A stretch of DNA of 60,925 bases, from NCBI GenBank assembly GCA_001604185.1, contig LVAV01000100.1, positions 1-60,925 of the forward strand, written 5' to 3'. The DNA comes from Clostridiales bacterium Firm_16. GTDB taxonomy: Bacteria > Bacillota > Clostridia > Saccharofermentanales > Saccharofermentanaceae. The notes beneath the pieces were generated by a model that saw only the letters and a program-made list of their open reading frames with translations, was not told where the DNA came from and did no database searches. The position numbers and the translations under genes are program-made. Positions 1 to 8,665 of the stretch are shown here, one piece after another (the stretch's first letter is position 1; every line of letters begins with the position of its first letter).

Positions 1-7
1 GATAAAC

Positions 8-17
8 TACAAATGTA
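8..17. promoter_or_regulatory. BlaI/MecI-type operator upstream of the repressor gene
   Basis: TACA-AA-TGTA dyad, the core recognised by BlaI/MecI winged-helix repressors, lying 29 bp before the repressor start. The same core recurs at 1673-1682 before the first lipoprotein gene. This suggests autoregulation. The promoter itself is partly outside the window. Confidence 0.7.
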
Positions 18-45
18 TTTTATTAGAAAATGATAGGTTGATGAT

Positions 46-432
46 ATGAGCAGCAGGGAAATCAAGAAGCTTCCGGACGCGGAGTTCGAAATCATGAAAG
101 CGATCTGGCGTTGTCATGAACCGGTGACGTCACCGGTCCTGACGGAAAACTTGAAGTTTGCCCTTCCGGAGAAAGACTGGAAGCAGCAGACCGTGATGAC
201 CATGCTCGTAAGATTGGAGAAGAAGGACTTTCTTTCTTCTGAGAAAAACGGTAAAGAACGATACTACAGCCCCGCGGTGTCCGAGGAAGAATATATGCAG
301 GTCGAGGCGAGAAGCCTTCGCCAGCGATTCGGTTCTGCAAAGCTTACGGGACTTGTGAAATCTCTTTATGACGGCGGCGAGCTGACCCGGGAAGAGATAA
401 AAGATCTGAGAAAATGGCTCGATGAGCAGTGA
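46..432 (+). CDS. BlaI/MecI/CopY family transcriptional repressor
   Basis: A 128-residue winged-helix protein of typical BlaI/MecI length. The N-terminal half carries the family pattern: LPDAEFEIMKAIW, then TVMTMLVRLEKKDFL as the recognition helix, then the wing around GKERYYSP. The C-terminal half, from about residue 80, is the dimerisation helix region. Family members are dimeric repressors inactivated when a membrane M56 protease signals. The stop codon overlaps the region of the downstream M56 gene, so the two form one operon. TACA/TGTA operators at 8-17 and 1671-1684 are the likely targets. No beta-lactamase gene is present, so the regulated output is probably the following lipoproteins. 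Confidence 0.93.
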   Translation: MSSREIKKLPDAEFEIMKAIWRCHEPVTSPVLTENLKFALPEKDWKQQTVMTMLVRLEKKDFLSSEKNGKERYYSPAVSEEEYMQVEARSLRQRFGSAKLTGLVKSLYDGGELTREEIKDLRKWLDEQ

Positions 433-440
433 GGTATGAG

Positions 441-1649
441 ATGAATCCATTCCTTCAAACCATCGTTTTGAACTCACTGAATATGACATTGGTAGCATTG
501 CTTCTGATGTTGATCCTACGTGCGCTCAAAGGGATCCAGTCTCCCAAGATCCGTTACTATTCATGGCTGATCGTCTTTGTCGGATTTCTGATCCCCGTGC
601 GTTTCTCCTTCGGACATTCTCTCATACGGTTTGCAAACCATGCCGGTACGCAGACGGTCTCTGTAGGAACAGGCTCGCCCATTGTTCAGGTAGGAGGGAC
701 AGAAGTTTCGTGGTCATCTTTTCTGATCCTGACGACGGTGATCTATATTCTTGGTGTATGCATGTTTATTGCTGTTTCACTGTTCCGTTTCTCGAGATGG
801 AAAAGATCGGTCCTGCGGTTATCCCGCACATCTTCAGACTATGAATTCATTGCCGAGCGGGTCGCTGAAAAGATGGAGATCCCATCGGTAAATGTCCGAG
901 TCACAGAAGAAGTATCTTCGCCTATGATGATCGGTCTTCTTTCACCGACGATCCTCCTTCCGGAACGCCACTACGAATATCACGAACTGAGACTGATCGT
1001 AAAGCATGAGTTGATCCACTATCAGCATAACGATCTCTGGATCAAGTTGCTTCTGATCATCTGTCGGGCCGTGCACTGGTTCAATCCGTTTATGGTCCTT
1101 TTTCAAAGAGCCATCGAACAGGAATGTGAGTACTACTGCGATATGTCGGTCATGAAGGATGAGCCGGAGAATATGCGGAAGATATACTGCTTTTCCATCG
1201 TGAATACTCTGGAAGATCAGATACGAAGAAACAGAGAGGTCCGTCCGGTCCTGGCTACGAGTTTCTATTCTCCGAAGGACGGACTTAAGCACAGATTTGC
1301 CATGGTCCTTGGCGGCAAGAAGAGAAAGATCGTCGGCATCCTCGTTCTTGCCGGTGTGCTGACTGTCGTGTCCGGTTTTGTGCTTGGCGGAAGTAACGTG
1401 AAAGAAGATACGTCAACGCGCAGTCTGAATAACCCGGAGACGGTCGAGGAAACAACGGAAGGACGGGTAGAGAATGCGACCTGGTATGAGGTCGAAGAGA
1501 CAACTGTAATAGACAAGTCTTCGGCATACGATGAATATACGACCCGGCAAGATCCGGAGAACCTCGATGTACCTGAATCCTCTGCATACTATACTGATGT
1601 AGATGACTGGGTCGAAGAAACACAATGGGAAGAGACAACCGCAACGTGA
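441..1649 (+). CDS. BlaR1-like M56 family membrane metalloprotease
   Basis: A 402-residue polytopic membrane protein. N-terminal hydrophobic helices occur at about residues 5-30, 35-55 and 90-115. The zinc protease motif HELIH lies at about residues 189-193, followed by the downstream acidic motif in EQECEYYCD, as in BlaR1/MecR1. A last helix near residues 290-315 is followed by a Thr/Glu-rich extracytoplasmic tail of about 90 residues. The penicillin-binding sensor domain of true BlaR1 is absent, so the stimulus is unknown. ATG 441 is preferred because GAGG at 431-434 is well spaced; a GTG at 429 overlapping the repressor stop is the alternative. It probably relieves BlaI repression by cleavage or by activating cleavage. 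Confidence 0.88.
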   Translation: MNPFLQTIVLNSLNMTLVALLLMLILRALKGIQSPKIRYYSWLIVFVGFLIPVRFSFGHSLIRFANHAGTQTVSVGTGSPIVQVGGTEVSWSSFLILTTVIYILGVCMFIAVSLFRFSRWKRSVLRLSRTSSDYEFIAERVAEKMEIPSVNVRVTEEVSSPMMIGLLSPTILLPERHYEYHELRLIVKHELIHYQHNDLWIKLLLIICRAVHWFNPFMVLFQRAIEQECEYYCDMSVMKDEPENMRKIYCFSIVNTLEDQIRRNREVRPVLATSFYSPKDGLKHRFAMVLGGKKRKIVGILVLAGVLTVVSGFVLGGSNVKEDTSTRSLNNPETVEETTEGRVENATWYEVEETTVIDKSSAYDEYTTRQDPENLDVPESSAYYTDVDDWVEETQWEETTAT

Positions 1650-1670
1650 GTCTATTTTTTGCCATGATTA

Positions 1671-1684
1671 ACTACAAATGTAGT
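1671..1684. promoter_or_regulatory. BlaI/MecI-type operator upstream of the lipoprotein genes
   Basis: The 14-bp near-perfect dyad ACTACAAATGTAGT lies 47 bp before the first lipoprotein start and 21 bp after the M56 stop. Its TACA/TGTA core is identical to the one at 8-17. This implies a separate BlaI-controlled promoter for the lipoproteins. Confidence 0.75.
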
Positions 1685-1731
1685 CAAACAAACGATAAGA
1701 GTAATACGTACCATATGAGGAGGAGTCCTGA

Positions 1732-4026
1732 ATGAAGCGAAGAAAAGAAACGAAAGGTGTGGCCGTGTTGTTGGTGCTGTCGTTGTTGCTGTCGCTGACT
1801 GCGTGCAATAAGAAAAACGGAGCATCAGATGTGACAGACAAGCCCGATCGCAGTGGCCGCCAAGAAGAGGTAGTCTCGGACAAAGATCCCTACTTCGTTG
1901 TCACGGAGAGTGAAATGTCTCTTCCTTTCGATAAGGAAAAAACTATCACATATTCGTATGTCGGAGATTTCGGCTTCGTCGGAAACTATATCGTTGCCTC
2001 ATACATGGTTTTCTATGAAGGAGAAGAGGGTGTGGTCGGGAAAGCGGTCTTCGATAAAGAAGGACACCTGGCGATGGATCTGACCGCGCAGGGTGTGGGA
2101 GATCCGAGGATCGTAAAGATCGTCGAGGACGATCATCAGGAACTCTGTGCCATCACATCTGAGCAGGCGGGATATTCGATCCGGAAGATCAACCGAGACG
2201 GAACGCTTGGCGCGCAAACAACACTTCCCGTAGACATCAGCGAAGAAACGGAAGTTCTTTTCCTACAGGACGGAAATCTTCTGATCGCTGATTGGGGCCA
2301 GATCTCCATTGTTTCATCGGACGGGAAACTGCTGGTGGCCGGAAGGCAGGACGAATTCCTCGGGAGGGTCTACGTTCAGGACGGAAAAAACTATGGTGGA
2401 TGTGATCACTTTTCGCCGGAGGATTGGGACGAGAGTTATTCCTATATTCAGGAGATCGATCTGAATACGGGTGAGTTTGTCGGAAAGAAGATCAAGTGCA
2501 CGGACACTTCGCGCCTAGATTATGGAAGCGATGGAAACTATCTTCGGAAAACAGACGTGATCCAGAGAGTCGATCTTCTGGATGCGGCCAACGATCAGAC
2601 GATCTTCGACTGGAATGACACCGATTACGATAACACCTATGTCGCGGATGCAAGGATCGTATCCGATCAGGAATTTTACTTTCTGGAGAAGAAAGAAGTT
2701 GGGGAAGAGGAGAAGGCCCAAGTCCTTCTGAAACTTCTGCACGCTGTTCGCGCGGAAATCAATCCGCATGCCGGCAAAAAGATCGTCCGGGTGGGGGCGG
2801 TGGACCAGGATATGAATATCAAGAAATACGTGACGAAGTACAATCTCGATAAGAATTCCAAGTGCCGGATCGAGATGCATAACTATTCGCTTTACGAAGT
2901 CACCGGGCATTCCGGACTCGACATGAACAAGAATCTTTCCGATAAGATCGCGCTGGATCTACTTAGCGGAAACGGGCCGGATATTCTGATGAATACTTCG
3001 TGGCTTTCCCGTTTTAACACAGGGGATGTTCTGGTCGATCTTAATCCTCTTATTGATGCAAACGATGGAACAGGACTGGACAGAAGTGCCTATTTCGATA
3101 ACATTTTCCGAGCATCGGAAGCGGGCGGGAAACTCTATCAATTGCCTGTCATGTTTTATGTGAGCGGGTGGGCAGCGAACCGCGAAGTCGTGGGCGAGAA
3201 GAATTCCTATACGTATCAGGATTTCCTGGATGTGGCCAAAGCACTGCCGAAGGATGTCTCGGTGCTTTCGGAAAATGCGTATAGCGATCTGCTTCCCCAG
3301 TTTGCTCTTTCGGAGTTTGTGGATTATGAGAATAAGAAAGTGCACTTTGACGATCCCGATTTCGGCCGGCTTCTCGAACTGGTGAAGACCTATGGTTCGG
3401 CAAGGACCCATGAGCAGATTGCGATGGAGCTGCAGGAAGAGAGTAATTCGATACCGGATTCCTATGAAATGTTCCGCGAGAATATGCTGGCATTTGCCGG
3501 AGAGATTTTCAGTGATCTTTCATCCTTTTCCAGAGCGGCACAGAGACTGGGCGGCAAAGCTGTGTTCTGTGGGATTCCGAGCAGCCATGGCGGGTCGATG
3601 GAGGCGCAGGTGAATGTCTCCATGGCCATCTCTGCTTTCTCGAAGAGTCAGAAGGAGGCCTGGGATTTCATCCGGTTCATGGTTGCGGAAGAACAGCAGT
3701 CCGCCCTGATCGAATCGGTAGATGGCCTGTCCGTTTCTCGGGAAACCGTGGGGATCCAGAATCGAAAAGTTGTAGAATTAAGTAAAAAGAGTGTCGAGGC
3801 GCATTCGGGTTCGGACAGTGAGCACCCGGTGGAGATTACGGAAGAGACTGTTACTGCGTTCCTCGAAATCCTGGATAATATCCGTCTGGTTTCTTCATCG
3901 GATCCGAATGTGATGGCGATCGTGCTCGAAGAAGCTCCGGGGTACTTTACCGGCCAAAGAAGCGTAGAAGAAGTGTGCGCGAATATACAGAAACGAGCCA
4001 AGACCATCGTTCAGGAAAGAGGTTGA
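1732..4026 (+). CDS. Lipoprotein with C-terminal extracellular solute-binding domain
   Basis: A 764-residue lipoprotein. A lipobox ending in LTAC gives Cys at about residue 25. Residues about 45-340 form a beta-rich region of unclear family (propeller-like by pattern only). From about residue 344, starting NPHAGKK, the sequence looks like a family 1 type extracellular solute-binding protein, with a GPDILMNTSWL segment, a ligand-cleft-like AWDFIRFM and a helical C-terminus. It is paralogous to the next gene along its full length. No ABC permease or ATPase is nearby, which is unusual for a solute-binding protein. Start is supported by GAGGAGG at 1717-1723. The upstream BlaI operator suggests regulation by the preceding pair. 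Ligand unknown. Confidence 0.8.
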   Translation: MKRRKETKGVAVLLVLSLLLSLTACNKKNGASDVTDKPDRSGRQEEVVSDKDPYFVVTESEMSLPFDKEKTITYSYVGDFGFVGNYIVASYMVFYEGEEGVVGKAVFDKEGHLAMDLTAQGVGDPRIVKIVEDDHQELCAITSEQAGYSIRKINRDGTLGAQTTLPVDISEETEVLFLQDGNLLIADWGQISIVSSDGKLLVAGRQDEFLGRVYVQDGKNYGGCDHFSPEDWDESYSYIQEIDLNTGEFVGKKIKCTDTSRLDYGSDGNYLRKTDVIQRVDLLDAANDQTIFDWNDTDYDNTYVADARIVSDQEFYFLEKKEVGEEEKAQVLLKLLHAVRAEINPHAGKKIVRVGAVDQDMNIKKYVTKYNLDKNSKCRIEMHNYSLYEVTGHSGLDMNKNLSDKIALDLLSGNGPDILMNTSWLSRFNTGDVLVDLNPLIDANDGTGLDRSAYFDNIFRASEAGGKLYQLPVMFYVSGWAANREVVGEKNSYTYQDFLDVAKALPKDVSVLSENAYSDLLPQFALSEFVDYENKKVHFDDPDFGRLLELVKTYGSARTHEQIAMELQEESNSIPDSYEMFRENMLAFAGEIFSDLSSFSRAAQRLGGKAVFCGIPSSHGGSMEAQVNVSMAISAFSKSQKEAWDFIRFMVAEEQQSALIESVDGLSVSRETVGIQNRKVVELSKKSVEAHSGSDSEHPVEITEETVTAFLEILDNIRLVSSSDPNVMAIVLEEAPGYFTGQRSVEEVCANIQKRAKTIVQERG

Positions 4027-4092
4027 TCCTCTGAACAATTAAATCAATCAAGACGGGGAGAAAACTTCTGAAGATATAAGTAGAGAAAAGGA

Positions 4093-6333
4093 ATGAGAGA
4101 AAAACTGATACGAAAAAAGAACGTGAAAAATATCATTAAACTGACGAGACGACTCGGGTCGATCGTGTGTGCTTTGGCGGTGTTGGTGTCTATGACAGGC
4201 TGCCATAAAGCTGGGGCGAAGAAGCAGAAAGAGTATCGTATTGTGAAGGAGTCAGATCCGTATTTTGCGGCGGACGAAGTGGAACTTCAGATCCCGCTAA
4301 AGGAGGGGAAGGAACTGCAGCAGCTTCTGGTACATGAACCACAGATCACCGAGGATCAGGTCCGATTCGAATATGATGCATCGTATAAAGTTCCGAAGGA
4401 ACTTGATGACAAGCAGTATCTGTGTGCGCAGGGGATCGACAACTTCACGGAGGAAGAACGCCTTGCTATCTGGGAAGAGTGGATCAGCTATTTTGACGAG
4501 GGTGTCGCGATCTTCGATCTTGACGGGAACTTCCTCGGTGTAGAGAAAGATGAGACGGATGCGGACAAGGATATACCGCAAGAGGGAAAGGACATGGGCT
4601 TGTTCGACGCCCAAACTCTCCGTGACGGAAGGGTCCTTGCCTGGAGCTATGAAAAGATAGTGCTTTTCGATAAGAATGGCAAAACTCTGGCTACATATTT
4701 CCCGGAAACGTTCGGAATGAGAGTCTATGTAGTAGGCGATCAGGTTTTCGTCAGCGGAAGAAACTATGACGAAGAGAAGCCGGAGAAAACCTATGACTAT
4801 CTTCAGGAACTGGATGATCAGACGCTGAAGAAAAAAGGTGAGCGTATAAAGCTTTCGGGCTCGGGCAATGCGGATAGTATCTGCGCGAGCGGGAAGGGGA
4901 TCTTCGTGATGAATTCTGATGGGATCTATCAGATTGATACTGCGAGCGGAAAGGAGGAAAGTTTCCTTCTTTGGAGTGACACGGATCTTAACTATGTGGG
5001 CATCATCGGTGAAGGTGCACAGGTCGGTGAAGATACGTGCCGCCTCATCAAATACACGGATGAAACCATCGATGAGCAAGGGCACATGGTCATGCATGTT
5101 TCGCTCGTTACTCTCACGAAAGAACAGAAGAATCCGCATGCCGGCAAAATCGTGATCGAGCTGGGCGATGGGCGAGAAAACGATGCAGATCTGATAGAAG
5201 CCGTTGTTGCTTACAACAAGATCCCGGACAGGAAGGTGCGTATCCAGGTGCATGATTATTCTACTTACGCGCAGGCAGCCGGCGCCTATGAAGCCGCCAT
5301 TTCCACAATTGCAGATATGGTGTATCTCGATATGCTTGCAGGTACCGGTCCGGATATCCTTGTGAACTTCGGCAGCAGTCCGTCCTTCCAATCCGACAGG
5401 ATCCTTCTGGATCTGACGCCCTATCTGTCCGGTGAGCAGGGACTTTCCGATGCGGAGTATTACCGTTCGCTTCTACACGCATATGAAAAGAACGGGAAGA
5501 TCTTCCATCTTCCGACGAGTGTGGAACTTCTCGGATTCTGGGGGAATAAGGACTACCTGCCGGACGCGCCATCCTTCTCTTCTTCGGATCTTGATGCGAT
5601 CCGCGCGACGCTTCCGCAGAATATGCAGCTCCTTCCGGAGATGGAATACGACGATCTTCTGGAAGAGCTTTTGTCACAGAAACTGGGGCGCTATATCGAT
5701 CCGCAGAATGGACGTGCGGACTTCTCTGATGCCTCTTTTGCTGCAATTCTTGAAACGGTGAAAAAGTACGGTTCGCATGTGGAACGTCCGGAGGTCGAAT
5801 TGGTCGAAGATTATCTGGCCAAAGAACCCCGGACGCTTATTAACGAGGGCATGGTTGCGATGATCCCATACACGATCTCATTGCCGGAGGATTACAAGAA
5901 TTGTCTTGCGCTTAGAAGCGGAAAGGGCGGCATATATGCTTTCGGGAATGAGGCGCAAGCCGGCATGGCGATCAACAGCCGGATGACGGTCGCTATCTCG
6001 GCGAATACTTCCTATGTTCAGGAAGCATGGGACTTTATCCGGACACTTTTCGGTGAGGAGAATCAGATGAACTTCGCGCAGAGCCTTGGGGGGATTCCTG
6101 TATCACGAAGCGCAGTGGATGCGCTGTGCGGAAAGGCCGGCATGACCGGGCAGGAGGCAAGTGCTTTTGCCAAAGAATTGGAAAGACCGCATGAGGTGCG
6201 CGTTCTTGACGATGCGGTCATGGACATCGTGAAGGAGGAAGCGAAAGGCTACTTCATGGGACAGAAAGACGTGAACACCGTGGTCAGCACGATCCAGAAC
6301 CGCGTCGCGATGGTCCTGAAGGAGCGGGGCTGA
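4093..6333 (+). CDS. Second lipoprotein with C-terminal solute-binding domain (paralog)
   Basis: A 746-residue lipoprotein with an extended basic N-terminus and a lipobox ending SMTGC (Cys about residue 37). The architecture matches the preceding gene: a beta-rich N-terminal region, then from about residue 346 (NPHAGKIV) a solute-binding-protein-like domain containing GTGPDILVNF and EAWDFIRTLF. Overall identity to its paralog is only moderate, so the duplication is old and the two may bind different ligands. It follows by 66 bp, probably in the same transcript, with AAAGGA at 4087-4092 close to the ATG. No transporter genes accompany it. A sensory or ligand-presenting role is possible but unproven. 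Confidence 0.78.
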   Translation: MREKLIRKKNVKNIIKLTRRLGSIVCALAVLVSMTGCHKAGAKKQKEYRIVKESDPYFAADEVELQIPLKEGKELQQLLVHEPQITEDQVRFEYDASYKVPKELDDKQYLCAQGIDNFTEEERLAIWEEWISYFDEGVAIFDLDGNFLGVEKDETDADKDIPQEGKDMGLFDAQTLRDGRVLAWSYEKIVLFDKNGKTLATYFPETFGMRVYVVGDQVFVSGRNYDEEKPEKTYDYLQELDDQTLKKKGERIKLSGSGNADSICASGKGIFVMNSDGIYQIDTASGKEESFLLWSDTDLNYVGIIGEGAQVGEDTCRLIKYTDETIDEQGHMVMHVSLVTLTKEQKNPHAGKIVIELGDGRENDADLIEAVVAYNKIPDRKVRIQVHDYSTYAQAAGAYEAAISTIADMVYLDMLAGTGPDILVNFGSSPSFQSDRILLDLTPYLSGEQGLSDAEYYRSLLHAYEKNGKIFHLPTSVELLGFWGNKDYLPDAPSFSSSDLDAIRATLPQNMQLLPEMEYDDLLEELLSQKLGRYIDPQNGRADFSDASFAAILETVKKYGSHVERPEVELVEDYLAKEPRTLINEGMVAMIPYTISLPEDYKNCLALRSGKGGIYAFGNEAQAGMAINSRMTVAISANTSYVQEAWDFIRTLFGEENQMNFAQSLGGIPVSRSAVDALCGKAGMTGQEASAFAKELERPHEVRVLDDAVMDIVKEEAKGYFMGQKDVNTVVSTIQNRVAMVLKERG

Positions 6334-6381
6334 CGGTTGGTTATCGTGCAACCTCATATGTGGCTGTGCGGTCCCCCTTGC

Positions 6382-6662
6382 ACCGAAGGGTTTCACCTTG
6401 ATTTCGGTTTGTTTTCTCAATTCCGCGTTCTAAGCCGAATTTTCAGGCTTTGTTTTCGGTTTGTATTCGCAAATGTGTTTCCCGCGCCGAAGTAACTTGA
6501 TTTTATTTCGGTTTATTTTTTCACTTTTTCATTCTAAGCCGAAAATATATGCTTAAACTTCGGTTCAAAAGTGAGAATATGCGTTTTGCGCCGAAATGGC
6601 TCAATTCGACTTCGGTTTACAATCCTATTTTGTAGCTCTGCGCCGAAGTGGCAAGCCTATAT
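6382..6662. repeat. Non-coding array 1: TTCGG/CCGAA inverted motifs with a 52-bp period
   Basis: TTCGG (mostly TTCGGTTT) starts at 6403, 6455, 6507, 6559 and 6611, exactly 52 bp apart each time. CCGAA (within GCCGAA, GCGCCGAA or ACCGAA) starts at 6383, 6435, 6487, 6539, 6591 and 6643, also exactly 52 bp apart. The unit is TTCGG-N27-CCGAA-N15. The N27 and N15 segments are essentially unrelated between units. This accounts for most of the 429-bp gap between the second lipoprotein gene and tRNA-Thr. No ORF follows the period, and 52 is not a multiple of three. Function unknown. Confidence 0.9.
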
Positions 6663-6720
6663 GACTCTCCCATAAAGCGGGCACGCAAAGCCAACTGGAT
6701 TATTGTGCTTTTCCCGAAAA

Positions 6721-6757
6721 ACAAGAAACCCCGTAACCGTTGTGGTTACGGGGTTTT
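6721..6757 (-). terminator. Rho-independent terminator of tRNA-Thr
   Basis: Inverted repeat of about 12 bp (CCCCGTAACC at 6729-6738 with GGTTACGGGG at 6744-6753) and a 5-nt loop. Read on the minus strand it is followed by a T-rich run, directly downstream of the tRNA. Confidence 0.85.
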
Positions 6758-6762
6758 CGCTA

Positions 6763-6838
6763 TGGAGCCGATTGCGAGACTCGAACTCGCGACCTGCTGA
6801 TTACAAATCAGCTGCTCTACCAACTGAGCTAAGTCGGC
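6763..6838 (-). tRNA. tRNA-Thr (anticodon UGU)
   Basis: On the minus strand the 76-nt sequence starts GCCGACTTAGCTCAG and ends in an encoded CCA. D-arm, T-arm (GGTTCGA-like GAGTTCGAGTCTC) and acceptor pairing GCCGA/TCGGC are intact. The anticodon stem CTGAT/ATCAG encloses TTTGTAA, giving anticodon TGT and threonine. It has its own promoter and terminator. Confidence 0.95.
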
Positions 6839-6868
6839 ATATCGCCTGTGCTTTCTAGCGCAAGTGAT

Positions 6869-6897
6869 ATTGTAAGATGAAGGGGTGGGTTTGTCAA
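6869..6897 (-). promoter_or_regulatory. Sigma-A promoter of tRNA-Thr
   Basis: On the minus strand: consensus -35 TTGACA (6892-6897), 17-bp spacer, -10 TACAAT (6869-6874). The -10 lies about 30 bp before the mature tRNA end. Confidence 0.85.
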
Positions 6898-6978
6898 CCC
6901 CTTTTTCAAAAACATCTTACAGCTGCCATAAAAGCCCGGCGAATGCAGAAAAAGTCGTGGAGATGGGGATTCTACCAC

Positions 6979-7007
6979 TTGACGGGGGACGTGCCATGTA
7001 GTAACAT
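6979..7007 (+). promoter_or_regulatory. Likely sigma-A promoter of rpmE
   Basis: TTGACG (6979-6984), 17-bp spacer, TAACAT (7002-7007), about 80 bp before the rpmE start. The resulting leader shows no recognised riboswitch. Confidence 0.55.
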
Positions 7008-7086
7008 AAGCAAGCACGTGAAGTCCGGTTTGGCATACGTGGTGAAAGAAATTACGCGCCAGACCTTTGATTGAGAGGTGAAAGAA

Positions 7087-7293
7087 ATGAAAGAAGGCAT
7101 CCATCCGAAGACACAGGTTGTCACCGTAAAGTGCGCATGCGGCGAGACTTTCGAGACAACTTCCACAAAGAGCAGCCTGCGTGTTGACATCTGCTCCAAG
7201 TGCCACCCGTTCTACACAGGTAAGCAGAAGCTCGTAGATACAGGCGGACGTATTGATAAGTTTAAGAAGAGAATGAGCCAGGGTCAGAACTGA
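7087..7293 (+). CDS. rpmE: 50S ribosomal protein bL31
   Basis: A 68-residue ribosomal protein of the zinc-binding bL31 type, starting [10 protein letters not shown]. It has the cysteine set CAC near residues 16-18 and CSKC near residues 35-38, with the conserved HPFYTGKQK and the basic C-terminal FKKRM. It bridges the two subunits in the 70S ribosome. ATG 7087 is chosen over the in-frame GTG at 7078 because the Shine-Dalgarno GAGAGGTG overlaps that GTG and is correctly spaced from the ATG. A terminator follows directly. In many Firmicutes rpmE heads an rpmE-prmC-prfA cluster; here prfA is about 21.5 kb further on. Confidence 0.97.
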   Translation: MKEGIHPKTQVVTVKCACGETFETTSTKSSLRVDICSKCHPFYTGKQKLVDTGGRIDKFKKRMSQGQN

Positions 7294-7330
7294 GAGATTC
7301 GGTCTTAAACGCATTAAAGATGAAAGAAAA

Positions 7331-7367
7331 AACCTGCTTGCAAGATTTTGCGGGCAGGTTCTTTTTT
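7331..7367 (+). terminator. Rho-independent terminator of rpmE
   Basis: AACCTGC (7331-7337) pairs with GCAGGTT (7354-7360) and is followed by CTTTTTT. Confidence 0.85.
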
Positions 7368-7441
7368 ATGTTCAATTCTCGGGTTTTCTGTTAGAATGAG
7401 AAAGAACGCACCTGGGGCGTTCCTAGAAAGGAATCCGAACG

Positions 7442-8665
7442 ATGAGTGAAGAAAATAAGGAAATACTGGAGCAGGAAGAGCAAAGTGTAAATGCACAGCC
7501 TGTTCAGACCGGAAGGAAAAATGAGAAGAAGACGACCATCGGCGGTCAGGCTCTGATCGAGGGCGTCATGATGTGCGGCCCGAGACGGACGGCCATTGCG
7601 GTCCGTAAGCTGGACGGCTCCATCTACGTGGAGGAGATCGCCAAGAGTGCCAGTGAGACTTTCTTCGAGAAAGTACCTTTTGTCCGTGGATGTATCCGCT
7701 TTTTCCGTCAGCTGGTGACGGGTACGGCGGCGCTGATGAAGTCTGCGGAGATCTCGGAGCAGGGCGCGCCTTCCGATGAAGATAGTGATGAGAAGAAATC
7801 CGTTATCGCCACCAAGGCCGACGAGGCGAAGCTGGTGGGCGACGAGACGGTAGATGCGGCGGAGGCCGTGGTTTCTGAAGCCGTTGACGGGACGGACGCG
7901 GCGAAAGTTGTGAACGAATCGGTCGAGAAAGTGGAGAAGATCGCTTCTTCCGATGCCGGCAAGTCCGGAAAGAAGAGCGACAGCAAGCTGGATTCCTGGG
8001 CCAACAAGCATAGCGACGGTGTCATGATCTTCGCTGCGGTGCTGGGACTTGCTTTCAGTATCGTGCTGTTCATCCTGCTGCCGAGACTCGTCGTCGACGG
8101 CGTGCTGAGTCTTTTTGCCGCAGAAAGATCCGACTCGGTCGGACTGAATGTTGCTCTTAATTTCGTGGAAGGTTTCCTGCGTATCGTTATTTTCCTGACG
8201 TACCTGGCGATCACTTCCCGCATGAAGGATATTGCCCGGGTGTGGATGTACCACGGTTCCGAGCATAAGACCATCGCCTGCTACGAGGCCGGCGAGCCGC
8301 TGACGGTGGAGAATGTCCGTAAGTTCAGCCGTTTCCATCCCCGCTGCGGTACGGCTTTCCTGTTTATCGTCGTACTTATCTCTATCCTGGTATTCTGCGT
8401 CGCCAGTGTTTTTATCGGCGTGAATATCTGGTGGGTCAACCTTCTGATCCGTCTGGCACTGGTTCCGCTGATCGGCGGTATCTCCTATGAGATCCTGCGT
8501 TTCACCGGCCGTCACGATAAGAATGCCGTGTGCAAGGTGTTCATCGCGCCGGGTCTGTGGCTGCAGCGTTTCACCACCAAGGAGCCGACGGACAGCATGA
8601 TCGAGGTCGCCATCGCATCGATGCAGGCGGTGATCCCGGAGAACAGCAACGAGGATATCTGGTGA
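7442..8665 (+). CDS. DUF1385 (YqhQ-like) polytopic membrane protein
   Basis: A 407-residue protein of the DUF1385 family, recognised from the signature TIGGQALIEGVMMCGP near residues 31-46, the central MYHGSEHKTIACYEAG near residues 270-285 and FHPRCGT near residue 300. Several membrane helices lie between about residues 195 and 350. Function in the family is unresolved. Compared with relatives it has an Ala/Asp/Glu/Lys-rich, probably disordered insertion at about residues 100-190. The gene follows rpmE and its stop overlaps the prmC start (GTGA), a common neighbourhood for this family. AAAGGAAT upstream serves as ribosome binding site. Confidence 0.92.
   Translation: MSEENKEILEQEEQSVNAQPVQTGRKNEKKTTIGGQALIEGVMMCGPRRTAIAVRKLDGSIYVEEIAKSASETFFEKVPFVRGCIRFFRQLVTGTAALMKSAEISEQGAPSDEDSDEKKSVIATKADEAKLVGDETVDAAEAVVSEAVDGTDAAKVVNESVEKVEKIASSDAGKSGKKSDSKLDSWANKHSDGVMIFAAVLGLAFSIVLFILLPRLVVDGVLSLFAAERSDSVGLNVALNFVEGFLRIVIFLTYLAITSRMKDIARVWMYHGSEHKTIACYEAGEPLTVENVRKFSRFHPRCGTAFLFIVVLISILVFCVASVFIGVNIWWVNLLIRLALVPLIGGISYEILRFTGRHDKNAVCKVFIAPGLWLQRFTTKEPTDSMIEVAIASMQAVIPENSNEDIW

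Noticed and set aside
441..1649. True BlaR1 beta-lactam sensor
   Set aside because: There is no C-terminal penicillin-binding domain and no SxxK-type motif in the short Thr/Glu-rich tail, and no beta-lactamase gene is near.
1732..6333. ABC sugar transporter operon
   Set aside because: Only binding-protein-like lipoproteins are present; no permease or ATPase gene is found on either side.
6382..6662. CRISPR array
   Set aside because: The conserved parts are only 5-9 bp and alternate in orientation with 27- and 15-nt gaps. There is no 25-35 bp direct repeat, no unique-spacer structure of CRISPR length, and no cas gene in the window.
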